Shown one piece after another: positions 35,191 through 48,675 of a DNA stretch of 64,000 bases; positions within the stretch are counted from its first letter, which is position 1; each line of letters begins with the position of its first letter. Below the pieces are notes generated by a model. That model searched no databases, was not told where the DNA came from, and worked only from the letters and a program-made list of their open reading frames with translations. Source of the DNA: Cytidiella melzeri (lineage: Eukaryota; Basidiomycota; Agaricomycetes; Polyporales; Irpicaceae); NCBI GenBank assembly GCA_022592445.1, contig JABYQR010000066.1, positions 1-64,000 of the forward strand. Reading direction: 5' to 3'. Position numbers and translations under genes: made by a program.

Positions 35191-36900
35191 CCACGTTTAC
35201 CGCCGCTTGACCTCCCTCGCGATGCTCATATCCTCGCGGGCCTTGGACCGTGAAGCAGCCTGCTGCTGCCTATCGTTTGCGTAGCAGATGCATTCCTGTA
35301 CTTGCCAGTGCAGCCCATCAGCGAAGGGTATGGTACATCGATCTTCCGGCAGTAGGAGTCGAGATCGACAAAGATGGCAGTGGTGCGCGTGTGTATCTGG
35401 CCTGGCTTGGATCCTCTCGCACAGAAAGACCCGGTATGTATCTTGGTTGCTTATCTTGGATCATAGGAATTGCACGTCGTGAGAGCTGAGAAGAGCGCTG
35501 ATTCAGGTGTATTCGACATGACGGAAGAGAGGTTTCTTGTCTACCTTCGATATCAGTTTTCAGCGCTGTTTTTGACAATCCCTTCTACGCGGCCAAGCAG
35601 TCTCAAGTGGCGATGTGACTGTGCGGTCTTGTACGAGCGATTCATACCAGATCGTACCAAATTGGGTGGCCAACAGCCGCGAGAAAACACGAACAAGGTT
35701 TGCATCATGTCAGATAAAAGTACAAGTTGCTGTCTGCTCACGGCCACATCTCCTCCCTTGTTAGGTAGGAACCCACCACTGCTGTGTGGTAAAGTGTTGA
35801 CTGACCATTATGTGACAGCTCTCCCGCACTCTTTCAGTGTATACAGCCACTCACTAATAGTCCAAAAGTGAAGGAACGACCTTCCGGGGTGGGAGCATTA
35901 GTGACACTGCCGAGGAGGACAAGGACACTGACAGGGGCAAAGCCGTCCCAAAAACTCAATGACCCTTCTTACATGGGTTAATCGGGAGAAGTCATGCGAT
36001 CTATCCCAAACAGTATATGTGATACTGTGGATGACCCTTAGGTATGCTGTAGATCCTGCCGCGGTGAAGCTCCCTGTGCATGACATGGCACGTGATCGTG
36101 TTTCTATTCGAACTCACTACTGTGTCATTGTGCTCATCACCCATGCGGTGTACTATGAGCACAATGACACTACTGAGTTCAGGTGGGAAACAAAGGTGTG
36201 TATCTCTGTAACATACATATTATTAGCTAAAAAACAGTGCTCAGGGCGGTGTATCATCAGTGGTGGGGCTTTTCTAGATGTGCATCCCATACGCTTGCAG
36301 TTCCTAAAAAGGGTACAAGATGCTGATCAAAAGCGACCAAGAGACACACAAGCCACTACAGGACTCATGCCTGGAAGCCAACCTCTGCGCGGATGGCAAG
36401 CCGGAACGTTAGAAGTTGCACAGATTTAAATCTGGCTCGCATTCTCTGTGGAAACACTGTATCAAACTGCCCTCGCTGTCGAAGGCCAGATTGTAAAAGC
36501 GACGTTCGGAATGTCATTTCGGACATAGATTTAGATCGCGGAGAACTATCGGATGAAGAGGTACTGTACTTATCGGAGCCACGTCGAGTTTGTGACCCAG
36601 ACTGTCGAGTCTTTTGAATGAGGTGTTGACCGGTATGTGTGTTGTCCACGTCGTTTGTTTTTGTGCTCCCTATGGAAGAATCGATACAACATAAGCTTTG
36701 TGGCGGACGACCGATTGGGGCAGAGTGTTCCCACGCTGCATGCCCACGTCTTGCCGTCGCGTGTCAGTGGTCGACCACCAACTCTCTCTTCGTTTTTACT
36801 ATTTCTTGCTCGTCGTCGGCAACAGAGGTCGTAGCTCTTGTTGCCCAGGTTTCCCGTCTCAGGTATACCGTTCTTCGGACGCGCGTAGTCTCGACAAGCT
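35191..36900. other. Decayed or non-coding stretch before vigilin
   Basis: Only fragmentary frames occur (for example near 35,250-35,490 and 35,959-36,429), with no family match. It contains the imperfect palindrome at 36,110-36,180 and, at the right end, the vigilin promoter. Confidence 0.4.
36110..36180. repeat. Imperfect 71-bp palindrome
   Basis: The left arm (36,110-36,137) starts GAACTCACTACTGTG; the right arm (36,155-36,180) ends CACTACTGAGTTC. Both share TGTCATTGTGCTCAT or its complement around a 17-nt loop. The arms pair over about 25 bp with one mismatch pair and a 2-nt bulge. It could be a MITE relic or a hairpin. Confidence 0.7.
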
Positions 36901-39900
36901 ATGTCTGCTGCTGAACTCCAGGTCCGCACACGGCATTACATGTCATCTGGTTCTCAAGCTAATTGCCTCCATTTTCTCCGTGAAAACCATAGAGAAAGCA
37001 TGCTGCACTCGAAGGAGCACCGGACCCTTTCCCGTCTTTGGTAGACGAGCCCGTCAAGACTCGCTCGTCGACTTCCACACCCAAACCTGATCCCGAGTCC
37101 GTTGAAGCTTTTCCGTCGCTGGCACCTGTCGTTCCTGCTGGCGGTCAGCGGCCGGCTGCCGCCTGGGGTACTGCTCCTCGTATCAAAGCTACGGTGTCGA
37201 AGCAACCTCAATTTTCGGAAGCGTTCACTATTACCGTTGGCGACCTCTCTACAGCTGGCAAGGATGGCAAACCCACTTCGCTCGGTGAGGTCATGAAGCG
37301 CGTTATGACTCTGTACAAAGTCAAGCTGGAAGCTTCTACGAACCAAAAGGCCCGCCAAACTACCTTCCAACTCCGGTCTGAGAACAAGAAGGATTTCGAG
37401 AAGGCTAAGAGGGCTCTGCTCGCTGGACTGTCGCCTACTGTGCGTGGATCATCAAACGCTTTGCTATACACTGACACATCTATGTTCAGGTGTCTTTGGT
37501 TCTCAACGCTCCGATCTCTACCGTTTCTAGCATCATTGGTACTAAGGGCGCAAGCTTGAACCATATTCGCGAGCAAACCGGTGTCAAGGTCGATATTCCA
37601 CGTAGAGATTCTCTTCAGCCTAACGGACAGACCAACGGTGCTTCGCCTTCTGCCTCCGGTGCCACAAGCCCTCTGCCTGGTGTCTCTGAGGAAGAGGAGG
37701 AGCCCACGATTCCGATCACGATCACCGGTGCTCAGCCTCTCGCTCTAGAGGCACAGGCCATGATCCAGGAAATTATTGCTTCGAAGACTTCGCACACTAC
37801 TCAGCGCGTCAAGGATATTCCCCAGCACATTCTGCCCTTCCTTGTGCCTCATCATGCCAGATTCCTGCAAGCCGCTGAAGGCGGTGACGTCTTCCTGCAG
37901 CTGAATCACATTGCGGGCGAAATATCTGTCACCGGAGAGCGCGCTGCAGTTGGTCGCGTCGTGGAATTGGTCAAGTCTGCTCTGGAGTACTACAAGGTCG
38001 AGGTCAAGAACATCAAGCTCACGCTTCCCAAGCGCCAGCACCGTCTTCTGACGGATAAGGGTGCTGACGAGGTAATGGCCAAGAGCAAGTGCACTGTCAT
38101 CGTACAGCCTATCGAGGAGCCAGGCGATGAGGTCACGGTCTACGGTCGTTCTGCAGACTTGGCGAATGGTTTGACTACGGTTATAGAACTCGCAAATTCG
38201 GCTTACATCCACGAGTTCCCTCTCCCCGGTCCTGTTGCTGTCTCCCGCCAGCTATTGACGTACATGGTTCGCATTGACTACCCGAAGACTTTGAGCGACA
38301 AGTATCCTGGAGCCTCAGTTTACGCTCCTCCTCAGGCTGCCATCAACAAGGCTCAAGTCCTGTCCCTTGACATCATTGGTGAAAAGCCCAAGGTCGACGA
38401 AGTTGTCAGAGAGGTCTCGCAACTTCTTGGAAAGCTCATTGGCGCAACTAAGGATGTTGCTATCGACTGGCTCGTGCATCGTGTCATCAACTCTCACAAA
38501 AATGCGAAAAAGTACGTGTCTTCGTCCTCACGGCGGCACCTCCCAGTCTGACCTGTGCAATGTCAGGATCAAAGCGTTTCATGAGAACCAAAATGTCCTG
38601 GTTTACTTCCCCGCGGAATCCTTGGAACAGTCCCTCGTTCTTCTCGTCTACGACCCCTTCTCACCCTCAGCTTCACCCTCGCCTTTGGACAAGGCCCAGA
38701 AGTTGGAGGAGGTCGAGAAGGAGCTTTTGAGGATGGCCCGCGACGCTGCCGATGTCAAGTCCCAGAACGTGCTTGTCTCGAAGAAGTGGCATGAGGCTAT
38801 CGTCGGGCGTAACAGGACGACTCTCAATGCGTATGTAACCTGCATCGCCTCCAAACTCCATGGGAACTGATATGTCAAGCGCAGTATCATTGGCGAAGAC
38901 AAGACGTTGTCTATCAAGCTTGGCGCTGAAGTTGGAGATCCCAGCACGGAAGATATCATTCAGATTCGTGGTGCCAGTGCAGACGTCACTCGGGCCGTCA
39001 AGGAAATCGAGAAGATCGTCGAGGATGCGAAGAACGATGAGATCGTAGGAAGCTATGTGCGTCTTTCAGTCAATCTCGTTTGTGTTAGCATTGTCGCTGA
39101 GGTCTGTCTTGTGTTGCCAGTCGATTGAGTTTGAGATTGGGCAAGAGTTTGTGGCTCGTATCGTTGGCTCCCAGGGCACTGGCATCAACAAGATTCGCGA
39201 TCAGCTTGGAGTTAAGGTTGACTTCATTGATGAGCATGAAGATAAGGAGAGGGACAAGAAGAAGAAGGCTCCGGCTCACCGTCATGTCAAGGTCAAGGTA
39301 GGATGACGATTGAAGCCCACGAAGCTAGTGGTACTGAGACTTTTATCAGATTACTGGTCGCAAAGAGAATGTGGAAGAGGCAAAGAGACGTATCATCTCT
39401 CAAGCCGAACGCTACGTGAGCACATCAATAATCACGAGCGTTTGATTGCTGCTAACGCTAATCCTATGTGCCAGGCGGATGAGACTACTGAGGTTCTCAG
39501 AATCCCTCGTCAATACCACCCGTCTTTGATTGGTCAAAGTGGCAGGTATGTTATCCGTCTCGAGGACACGTACAATGTCAAGATCACGTTCCCTCGCGGT
39601 GAAAACGGCGACGCCAAGCCCCGGGAGAACCTTAAGCCCGATGAAGTACAAGTCAAGGGTCCTAAGAAGGGTGTTGTTCAGGCAAAGGCGGAATTGCTCG
39701 ATGTGAGTGTTTCGCGCAGTTGTCTAGCAGGTTATTGGCTAACTCGGCTCGACTGCGACCTTAGGCTTACGAAGTCGAGAAGTCGAACAACGTGGAAATG
39801 AAGTTCACAGTTCCTACTCGTTCCGTCGCGCGTATCCTCGGCAAAGGCGGTGCGTCCGTCAAGGACATCAAGGAGAACACCGGCGCTCAAATTGACATTG

Positions 39901-41263
39901 ACAAGTCGACGGACAACGGAGATGTCACCAACGTCGTCCTTCGTGGCAGTAAGGATTCCATTGCTGAAGCTAAGGCGGCTATCTTGGCCATTGCGGACCA
40001 GGTGCATGAGGAAACTACGGACAGTGTTGTTGTAGAGAACAAGTACCATCGCACGTTGATTGGCCCTGGAGGTCAAGGGTTGAAGGATCTTATCGTTCGC
40101 TGTGGTGGTCCTGCTGACTCGAAGGCCCAGGCTGGCCTCGTGCGATTGTGAGTAGCATTGCTGTAGATTTTGGACCTAGTATTCACCGCGCCCCTTAGCC
40201 CGCGTCACGGCGAGGCATCCGACGAGGTGCACTTCCGTGGTGAACCCAAGTTGATCGCCAAGATCAAGGCAGAGCTGGAAAAGGTCGTTGCCGGTCTTCG
40301 AGACCGCGTCGTGCTTGGCGTCGAAGTGCCTTCCTCGCAACACCGCGCTTTGATTGGGAGGGGAGGACAACACCTGAACGAACTCCAGAATCGGACGGGT
40401 GCGCAAGTGCAGTTCCCTGGCTCAAGGTCTTACTACGCCGTCGGCGAGCCCGCCAACGCTGAGGAGCTTGTGGAGGTTGACCCGGCTGATTTGGTGAAGG
40501 TCTCTGGAAGCCGTGCTGCTGCCGAAAAGGCGGTTGAGGAACTCAAGGTACGTCAACCCACTATACCTGCCACGTTCACACCATGTCTAATGCCAAACAT
40601 TTGTAGTCCCAAGTCAAGCCCCCAGCGCCGGAGGGTGTCACAGGTACATTGACCGTTCCGCTGAAGTATCACCACGCGGTCACGCAACAAGGCAACTTTT
40701 TCCGCAACCTGCGCTCCTTCCACGTCACCGTCGAACAATCTGAATCTCCTCAAGGCCCAGCGGTCCCTGCCCGACCGGCCGCAAGCGAGGAAGCAGTTAC
40801 TGCCCGTATCGACGACCCCGACGAGGGCTCCTCTGCCGTCGAAGTGCAATGGCAAGTCGTCGCGAACTATCAAGATGCCGAAGATGGAGAAGCCGTGTGG
40901 ACGTTCAAGGCTCCCAATCAGGATGCCTTAGACAAAGCCCTGCAACTCACCCGCGACGCTATCGAGCATGCGAAGGGAATGTCCCATGTCGGTTTCTTGA
41001 CTCTTGCCGACCGGTCGGTGTTCCCGCGCATCGTGGGGGCGAAGGGCTCCACGGTTGCCCGTCTTCGCGCTGAGAGTCAGGCTGATATCACTGTCAGCCG
41101 TGAAGACAGCACGATTGTCATCGTTGGTAAGTGCCTACCGCTGTATGAAGCTTGTGACCCCAGATCTGACGCTGCTTTAGGGTCTGAATCTGCCATTCAC
41201 GCAGCCAAGGATGCTATTCTCAAAATTGTTGCGCCACGTCCTCGTGGCCGTCGCGGTGACTGA
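36901..41263 (+). CDS. SCP160: Vigilin/SCP160-type multi-KH RNA-binding protein
   Basis: About ten exons join from MSAAELQ (36,901) across a GTCCGC intron to RKHALEGAPDPFPSLVDEPV and on to RPRGRRGD before the stop at 41,261. The protein is roughly 1,270 residues of tandem KH domains. Clear GxxG loops are IIGTKGASL, IVGSQGTGI, LIGQSGRYV, ILGKGGASV, LIGPGGQGL, LIGRGGQHL and IVGAKGSTV; others (IVGRNRTTL, IIGEDKTL) are diverged, as is usual in vigilins. The family binds polysome-associated mRNA at the ER and influences translation fidelity, ploidy and mRNA localisation. A Pro/Ser/acidic insertion (about 37,600-37,720) interrupts the first well-formed KH domain. Confidence 0.93.
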
Positions 41264-41540
41264 TTCGTTACACTTTGAAGGGCCGCTCGTTTGTTGTAAA
41301 TTGCTACTCGTAATGCTACCTCGCTTTGAATCAAAACACCGTATCTAGTGAAGGAAGGGGGCAATAAAGTGGTCGTACACGAAATTACAATATAATTCTA
41401 TTACTGTATGCGAGACAAAAGAAACAGTCCACTTGACCACAACAATCAACAACAGCCAAAACATAACTTGAAAGGAGAGGAAATTGTGTAGACGAGTGCG
41501 GGGAACATTGAGAAAGGAGTGAAGAACCCGATCACGAACG

Positions 41541-44296
41541 TCACGAACGAACGGTCAAACCGCCGTCGACTCTTTCTGGACCATTTGAGATAGATTTGGA
41601 CGATTGACGGCCTTTTTTCCCGTTTCGTCCACGGTAGCGACTCTGTTGAACTTGCTCTGCGGTCTCGACTACGCCAGCTTCCCGCCCTCGGGGTGCGACA
41701 TTCGGGGCTCGGACTGGTCTCGCAGATGGTTTTGTCGGTACGGTCACATTTGGCATGGTTACAGAACGACCAGAGGGTGGCATTATTGAGCTCGAAGATA
41801 CGTTACCATATCTTGCGGTAGAAGTGTTCGCCGATTTGTGGGTGAACCGCGGTCCACGGGTGGAGAAGTCTTGTGAAAGTGCTTTGCTCTCCGCTGAGAC
41901 ATGACGTACGCGACGACGGTCCTGTTCCGCCAGAGACAAAGCTGGAATGTTACCGAGGAACGCCCCGCTGTCTTCTTCTGGGACAGACGAAAGGCGACGC
42001 TGGATGAGACGATGAAGTGGGACTGATCTTGGATGCTGCCTAGTAGTACCCAGCAAGCCCAGATTCGGCGACGTTGGAGACAACGGCGTCTCCACATTGG
42101 CATCCGGGGCAAAATCTACATGTTTGACTTGATTTTTGGCAACAGCCGTCTGCAACGGTGTGTTCAATGGTGGTCTCGGAGCTGTGGGAGAGGCCTGCGG
42201 CTCGATTGTTTTAGAGGAGCGTCCAGTAGTCCGCATTCCGCGCTGTTCCTCAGGGACACAAGTTCGAGCCGGCTTCAACAAAGCCAAGTCTATGGCATTA
42301 GACGAAAAAGGACTATCGGGAGCGTGCCGAGTTAAATTGGCAGTTACGCTCGGCCAATTTGTGTTCTGACGACTGCCAGGACGGTCACACGCTGTAGTAG
42401 CCGTCGGGCAACCTTGAGCATCGAGACGCGTTGTATATGTCCCATTCACCCGCTGTACATCTTGCGTCTGAAGACGAGTCTGCTTTGCAGGTAACGACAT
42501 GGATGCAGAAGACCATGGCCCGATAGCAAAACCTTCAGGGGACGAGGTAAGTTCTTGATACGGCGAAAAGCCGCAAGACCACAGGGGAGACGAGGAGTTC
42601 GGCGGAGTTGGTAACATGGCCGGCTGCTGGCCCTGAAGAAACTGTTGCTGGCGGTACTGTTGTGCGATTTCCAGCGCAGACATTCGATGAGATGCATGTT
42701 GAGCTGTGACAGGAGTATGCAAAGGCGTGTTTTGAGAAGACAGCGGAGAATATTGAAATCTAGCATTTCGTGGCAAATGCCCCAGCTGCGAAGGGTGATC
42801 GAGGATGATAGGAGAGCGAGACGATGCTAGAGAAGACACAGAAAAAGACGAGCCAGAAGGTCGAATATAGTCACCAAGGCCATCAAAATCCAACGATTGC
42901 GAAGAAAGCATGGGGTTCCTCATAGAGTCCTGAGCACAAGAATACGCTTGCCAATCCAGCTCGAGGTCGCTGTGGTTGCGGTGAGTTCGTAAGTCGCCAG
43001 TCCCGTATGCGCGATTACTGGCTAACTCAGGTTCATGGAACGCATGATTTGACTCCATTGAAGAATGAGGGCGAGCAAGTTGACTAAGATCGATCGGTCC
43101 ATGTGCCGGAACACCACACTCGTACTCCATAGCGGCCCGTTGACTTTCAGCGAGAGCGGGCACTTGATGATGGAGCTCCACGAATGACGATTGCCTAACT
43201 TGTACGGGTGTGGTCTGACGTGCCTCGGAGCGCGCTTGAGAAGCTGCCTGACTGAATCGAGGAGGAATTACAGCTTGCACATGACGAGACGGTGCTTTGC
43301 GAGCGTCATGGCACATTGAACCATTGGAAGTGTCTTGGGGGGTCTCAGAACGAGCACGTCCGGGATCTTCGCTTTGTAGGCCCCATATTACACGGGGTAA
43401 ATTGTCCTGGCCTTCGATGATTGTTCCCTCAGCGCCCCTGTGGGAGTCATGTGTCGTCAGATGCACATTACATCATTTCAAAACGACAAACTTACGAAGG
43501 GCAACGAGCATATGGTAGAGACGATGGGCCGTGCAAAGCAGGTATAGGTCTTGGCGGTGACCTTGCCCAACTGACCCAATCTGAACTGGTTTAGTGGAAT
43601 CGATAAATAACCCAGAAAAGTCGGCTCACCGTCATCAGAATTGTCTGAAGGACACGGTGATTCTTCAGCACACGTCCATCCTCGCAGGAAACGTTCGGAT
43701 ATCCGGGACTCACCGCCAATGATCACGATGGACTCTGGCGAGGATGGCGGGGACGGTGTGCAGGGCGTATCTGTTGCGTTCGAGCATACCCGGATTCGCG
43801 ATGGTCGGTCGTGATCCGGAAGTATGTTCTCTCCAAACTGTTCGGAGCCAGGGCTACCAGCGACGCTGAGCATGTCAGGCGTCGGCTTGTCAGATTTCGC
43901 AGGCAGCGAGACGACGCGCATCTTGACTATTCTCCTCAAGGTCTTCTTTTCGGAGTACTCAGGCACAGTTTCCGGAAGGGACACTATTCTTGTTGATGCA
44001 GACCTGGGAGCTACAGTCGCGCCAGAGGGCCTTCGTTGCGGGAAATGTGTACGCTTGAAAGAGCGTGCAGTAGTCTCAATTGAGGGCACGGCTTCTGCAA
44101 GAACTTCATCCACGTTGGGAGCATCAGAGAGCCTCTCGCTAAGTGTAAGACCTTCAAGAGCCAGGGAGACCGAGAGCACGTCCTGAACCGTCGTATCGAC
44201 GCCTTTCGGCGTCAGTTCAACAGACTCCATGGTCGGAGAGGTCTGCACGCTTCGGTCAACGTATACTGTATCGTCAAGATCATCTTCAGAGGCCAT
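41541..44296 (-). CDS. Large low-complexity protein, function unknown
   Basis: Three exons (44296-43630, 43580-43496, 43437-41541) join in frame to 882 residues; the middle exon reads ARSPPRPIPALHGPSSLPYA, which decided the splice choice. The N-terminus MASEDDLDDTVYVDRSVQTS is acidic; the rest is rich in Ser, Pro, Gln and Arg. Two compact segments stand out as possible conserved motifs: MSALEIAQQYRQQQ followed by MLPTPPNSSSP, and VPLHRLIQRRLSSVPEEDS. The tail is basic (YRGRNGKKGRQSSK). No enzymatic domain or membrane segment was seen. An RNA-linked or regulatory role is possible but not shown. Confidence 0.75.
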
Positions 44297-44986
44297 CGCG
44301 GAGGGCTAAAGGCAGATAATGAAGCTCCTTGTCGATGAAGATCACGGCGATGGGCAAGAAAACATCGACGTTCGAACCACAGAGCAGATACGGCGGAGTT
44401 CTAACATCTCGACGCGTCTGTCACGACGTCACTAAGCGCTCAAGCCACCCAGCGTCACGCAATATCAATAAACATGTGTCAGTAAATGGTGTTACTTCCA
44501 TGTTACTTAAATGTACATGTAAGTACATGCCCAAGCGAAGCCTGGATGCTGTAGTATGCTTGGGCGAGGATATCCGATGCAGCATCCGACCACATCGCGC
44601 CGACATATGCCGCACTCGCATCCCTTCGATAGAAATAATTAGTGATCCAATCGACGTACTCCGTAGATAGCGCACCAATGTCAAAGTTACATCAGGCCCG
44701 AGACTTCATCTGTACTTTATACCAACATTGGGACGACAAGGGATATATATGTGTAGTCTGTAGTCAACATCCAGCCCACATTGCTCTCATGGTGTGCACC
44801 GGATGTACAATAGATCAGAATTCAAGTAGTCACACAGTTGGATCATATTAGCATGCAATGAATTAAGCTATTGAAAGGGTACAACATTGTGTGAAATACA
44901 GGGTGCAAGAGCGGAGAAACAACAGTATTTACATGCAAGCACGAGCACAAAGAGGAGAGAAGAACGAGCACGACAACAAGAGTGTT
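44297..44986. other. Gene-space / transposon-island boundary
   Basis: About 690 bp between the last cellular gene and the copia LTR. Base composition turns AT-richer here. No supported gene; it includes the promoter of the 882-residue protein. Confidence 0.5.
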
Positions 44987-45505
44987 TGAAAGTTACGAGT
45001 GTAGGGGATGACTTGGAAGGTCAACTAACTCTGGGAGTAAGTGTCTTATCATTTCTCTGCTCTCTAGGAGCGGTATATATACATGTCTGTAACTAGATTA
45101 CTAATGCTACAGTAATGTCATATGAGTAAGGATTGGTAAGGACTGGTAATCATATGAGTAAGGATTGGTAATGCACAGTCCTGCTTGCTAATACTACTGA
45201 ATAGAGAATGTAAGCAATGACTGAGCATCCTACATAACTGAATGGTGCTGACTGAGCCTTTAGTAAGCTCAATACATTTGGTATATGAAATATGAGTCGT
45301 GCAGAAGCCTCATGGGACTTGTGCTATTCAGTCATGGAAACTACTGGAACACAATGCAATAAGGTGCAAGTATCGCATCGTGTGTGGCCATAATAATGAT
45401 GGAATCACATGCTATGTACTATCTGATCTTATCTATCTACATATCTAATCTACATTGTCCATAGATCTGATCTCCGACGATCAGCGATACAATCTCGCTT
45501 TGACA
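44987..45505 (-). repeat. Copia 3' LTR
   Basis: 519 bp. In element orientation it starts TGTCAAAGCG and ends CTTTCA, giving the TG...CA ends. It carries an internal duplicated ATGAGTAAGGATTGGTAA motif. It differs from the other LTR at a small number of positions. Confidence 0.93.
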
Positions 45506-45514
45506 CTCCCACTT
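45506..45514 (-). other. Copia polypurine tract
   Basis: AAGTGGGAG on the minus strand directly abuts the 3' LTR start, the expected place for plus-strand DNA priming. Confidence 0.75.
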
Positions 45515-45562
45515 GATGCCAACATCATTTTGCTTTAAGCTACTTTGAATGACAGCATCTCA

Positions 45563-46800
45563 TTAGGGTGCGGTGAAGTTCACTAGTCCAAGACTCCCAC
45601 TGAATTTAGACTGTTTCTGAAATGCCAATGACTTGGTCATAATATCAGCAACTTGGTCTTCAGTTAGGATGGCATAGAGTTCTGCCTTTTTGTCATCATT
45701 TACAAACTTGCGAACATAGTGGTAACAAATGTTAATGTGCTTTGAACGAGCTTTGATCTTTGGATTCTTTGTGAAGAAGATGGCACCATGGTTGTCGCAA
45801 TAGATTGTAGTGGGACCTTTTGGTGGCATATCCAATCCCGTAAGCATAGTATGTATCCAAGCACACTGCCTCGCTGTGTCGCATAATGCCATGTACTCTG
45901 CTTCCATTGAAGAGAGTGCTACGGTCTTCTGTTTCCTCGAGACCCATGACACTGCGCCTTTGGCCAGAAGGAATGCATAGCCAGTAGTGGAATGTCTATT
46001 GTCTTTGTTCTCAGCCCAGTCTGCGTCTGAGTACCCGACTAGTCCAGATTGGCTGCATCCATCATACTTGATAGCGTATGACTGAGTACCAAGTAAATAA
46101 CGGAGTATGTACTTCACAGTGTTCATATGGATATGAGTGGGATTTGACATATACTGAGAAAGATGTATGACAGCATATGAAATGTCAGGACAAGTGCTGA
46201 TCATGACATATATGAGTGTACCAATCAAGGCTTGATACAAACTCCTAGACTTGTGTTCTGCTGTATAGTCGGAATCTGCTTTACAAAGTTCTAGTCCAGA
46301 TGGTAAAGGCGTACGGGCAGGATTAGCATTGATCATTTGAAAACGTTTAAGACATCTTCAATGTACAACCCTTGAGAAAGGTAGAGTGTATGCTCTTTAC
46401 GATTTCTATGCACTTGCATGCCTAGGATTAACTTTGCTTCTCCTAAGTCACGCATCTCATATTGATTCATGAGATTTGTTTTGAGTGCTTTGATCCCAGC
46501 TTTATCGTTGCCAATAGGAAATATGTCATCAACATAGAGGATAAGCATCAAAGTCCCCCCTTGTTGGTGATATATGTATACACCAGCATCGGACTCAATA
46601 CGTTCAAAGCCTAAAGCTACAAGCGTATTGTGTATTTTGATATTCCAAGTTTGTGAAGCTTGTTTAAGTCCATAAATGGCTTTCTTAAGCAAACAAACAT
46701 GGTGCTCTTTTCCCTTCTCTACAAACCTTCTGGTTGTTCCATATAGATTTCCACATCCAGTTCGCCATACAGGAATGCTGTTTTTACTCCAGTGCCTCAT
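45563..46800 (-). pseudogene. Copia reverse transcriptase and RNase H
   Basis: The RT segment reads KKAIYGLKQASQTWNIKIHN, then LMLILYVDDIFPIGND, with the catalytic YVDD intact, and GEAKLILGMQVHRNRK. A one-base frameshift near 46,335 separates NVFK from MINANPARTPLPSGLELC. RNase H follows with YSDADWAENKDNRHSTTGYA, ALSSMEAEYMAL and IYCDNHGA, so the D-E-D residues are all present. A second frameshift near 46,740 cuts off the N-terminal part of RT, where GFVEKGKEHHVC continues in a different frame from the preceding conserved segment. Confidence 0.9.
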
Positions 46801-47782
46801 TTCCCAATTCTCAGTGCAGCTATAGCTAGTAGCATGCGTATGGACTCAAAACGTGCACTGGTGAGAAGGTTTCTTGATAATCGATTCCTTCAACTTGTGT
46901 GAAGCCTTTTGCTACAAGACATGCTTTGTAACACCGTCAGATTTGACTGCAAAGACCCATTTGCATTTAATTATTTTTCGTGAGGGTCGGTCGTTTAACA
47001 AGCTTCCAAGTGCCATTCTTCATTTGAGAGGCAATCTTGTCTTGTGCAGCACTATCATAAATCTCTATTGTCACTTTTCATTCTTGTTTCCAATCTGAGG
47101 AAATTTGTTCATTGCAAACACCGTGACATATGATGACAATATATGTTCTAAAGATTCAGATTGATCCTCCGATTGACTCAGAGATCAGATGGGAGATCAA
47201 TGCTTGATTCCTCCGGTGTTGAAGGTAATCTAGAAGGTCCAGGTACTGGATTAGATGCTGTACGTCTTACTGGTCCAGATACTGATGACTTTGTTGATTC
47301 TCTCCATTTAGCCGTTTGCTCCTTTTGTCACTTTTTGATACCCTTATCGTGTGCAGGTGCCTGTTTATTACGCTTCACTTTGTCGACTGGATTCAAGCCA
47401 AGCGAAGGATTCTCTCCAGCAGTTGATCTCTTTGGTCGAGATGGTGGTGGCTGCTGTACTGGTTGACGTGCGTTTGAACGTTAAGGCTGAGGCAGTGCTT
47501 GCTGCAGTCTACTGACTGGTGTGCCGCGGGTATTACAACTGGGTACTCTCGGCTGAGGTACAGGCTGCTGAGGAGGATTCTGCGGTTCTTGTTGTCTTGG
47601 ATGATTATCATCTCTATCATCAAGCTCATTGTGACCAGCATCATTGTCCTCATCAACAAAAGGTAAATCAATATCATGTAGAGGTTGTGGATTATCGTTG
47701 GATTGGGTTGTTTGGAAAGAGAAGTATCAAGATTGGTACATATGGGAAAGTATTCTCGTCAAATTTACGTCGGTCGCTAAGA

Positions 47783-48675
47783 CTATCCGTTGTTTATCCC
47801 AGAACCGGTAACCCTTAAGACCAGGTTCATATCCAACAATATCATAGGAGCTGCCTTGGCAGACAGCTTGTTCTGACGACGTTCCTTGTGTATAAAGACG
47901 TATGCGCGACATCCAAATACACGAAGGCGAGAAATATCAGGTTTTTCACCCAAAAATTTCTCAATAGGTGTGTGCCAATTAAGACGCTGACTTGGTAGGC
48001 GGTTATAAACGTATACGGCAGCCTGCATGACAACTTCAAAAGCTGTTGGAAAGACCAGCGTGGTGACGCATGGCTTCTGCTTTATAAACAATTGTCTGCT
48101 GCCATTGTTTGCTCTACCATTCTGCTGATGTGAATAAGGCGTGGATGTCTGACGTTCTATACCATACTGATGTAGGTATTTAGTGAACTCATCATTCAAG
48201 AACTCTGTACCCCTATCACTGTGAAACTTCTTCATCTTTCGACCAGTCTGGTTTTCCCCCATGTTTTCCATCTCTTAAACTCGGATAATGCTTGGTTTTT
48301 ATGCTTGAGGTAACATTGTTCCCCCATACCAGTAGCATCGTCTAAGAGAGTCATGGCGTACTTATAACCATCAATCGAAAGCGAAGGAAATTCAACTAAG
48401 TCCGAGTGAACCAGTTCTAGTGGCTCCTTGGCTCGTGATAAAGAGGGTGGTTTTGGAAGTTGCTTTCCTCGACCAAGTTCACATCCGTGGCATGGAGCAG
48501 TTGAGGACGGAACAGAGATACGCTCAGGTAATCCCTTAGTCCCTTTGTGAAGATTCTCAACAATGCGCTTCCACGGATGTCCTAGCCTATTATGCCACAA
48601 CAGGTAATTATCAGAGGTCTTTATGGCTGCTACTGTCTCTTGTCGTTTTACTATGCGCGCATTTATGTGGTACAT
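47783..48675 (-). pseudogene. Copia integrase (GAG-pre-integrase and core)
   Basis: The zinc-binding region shows LLWHNRLGHPWKRIVENLHK and CHGCELGRGK (HHCC). The catalytic core shows LELVHSDLVEF and KFHSDRGTEFLNDEFTKYL with both aspartates. The third catalytic residue, expected as E in NGxAE, is lost: the frame reads NGRANNGS after a frameshift near 48,110. Downstream AAVYVYNRLPSQRLNWHTPI and RVFGCRAYVFI are typical. A further frameshift separates the two blocks near 48,270. The enzyme as encoded would be inactive. Confidence 0.85.

Noticed and set aside
37745..38212. 155-codon frame antisense to vigilin
   Set aside because: A complementary-strand shadow of the well-supported KH-domain exon.
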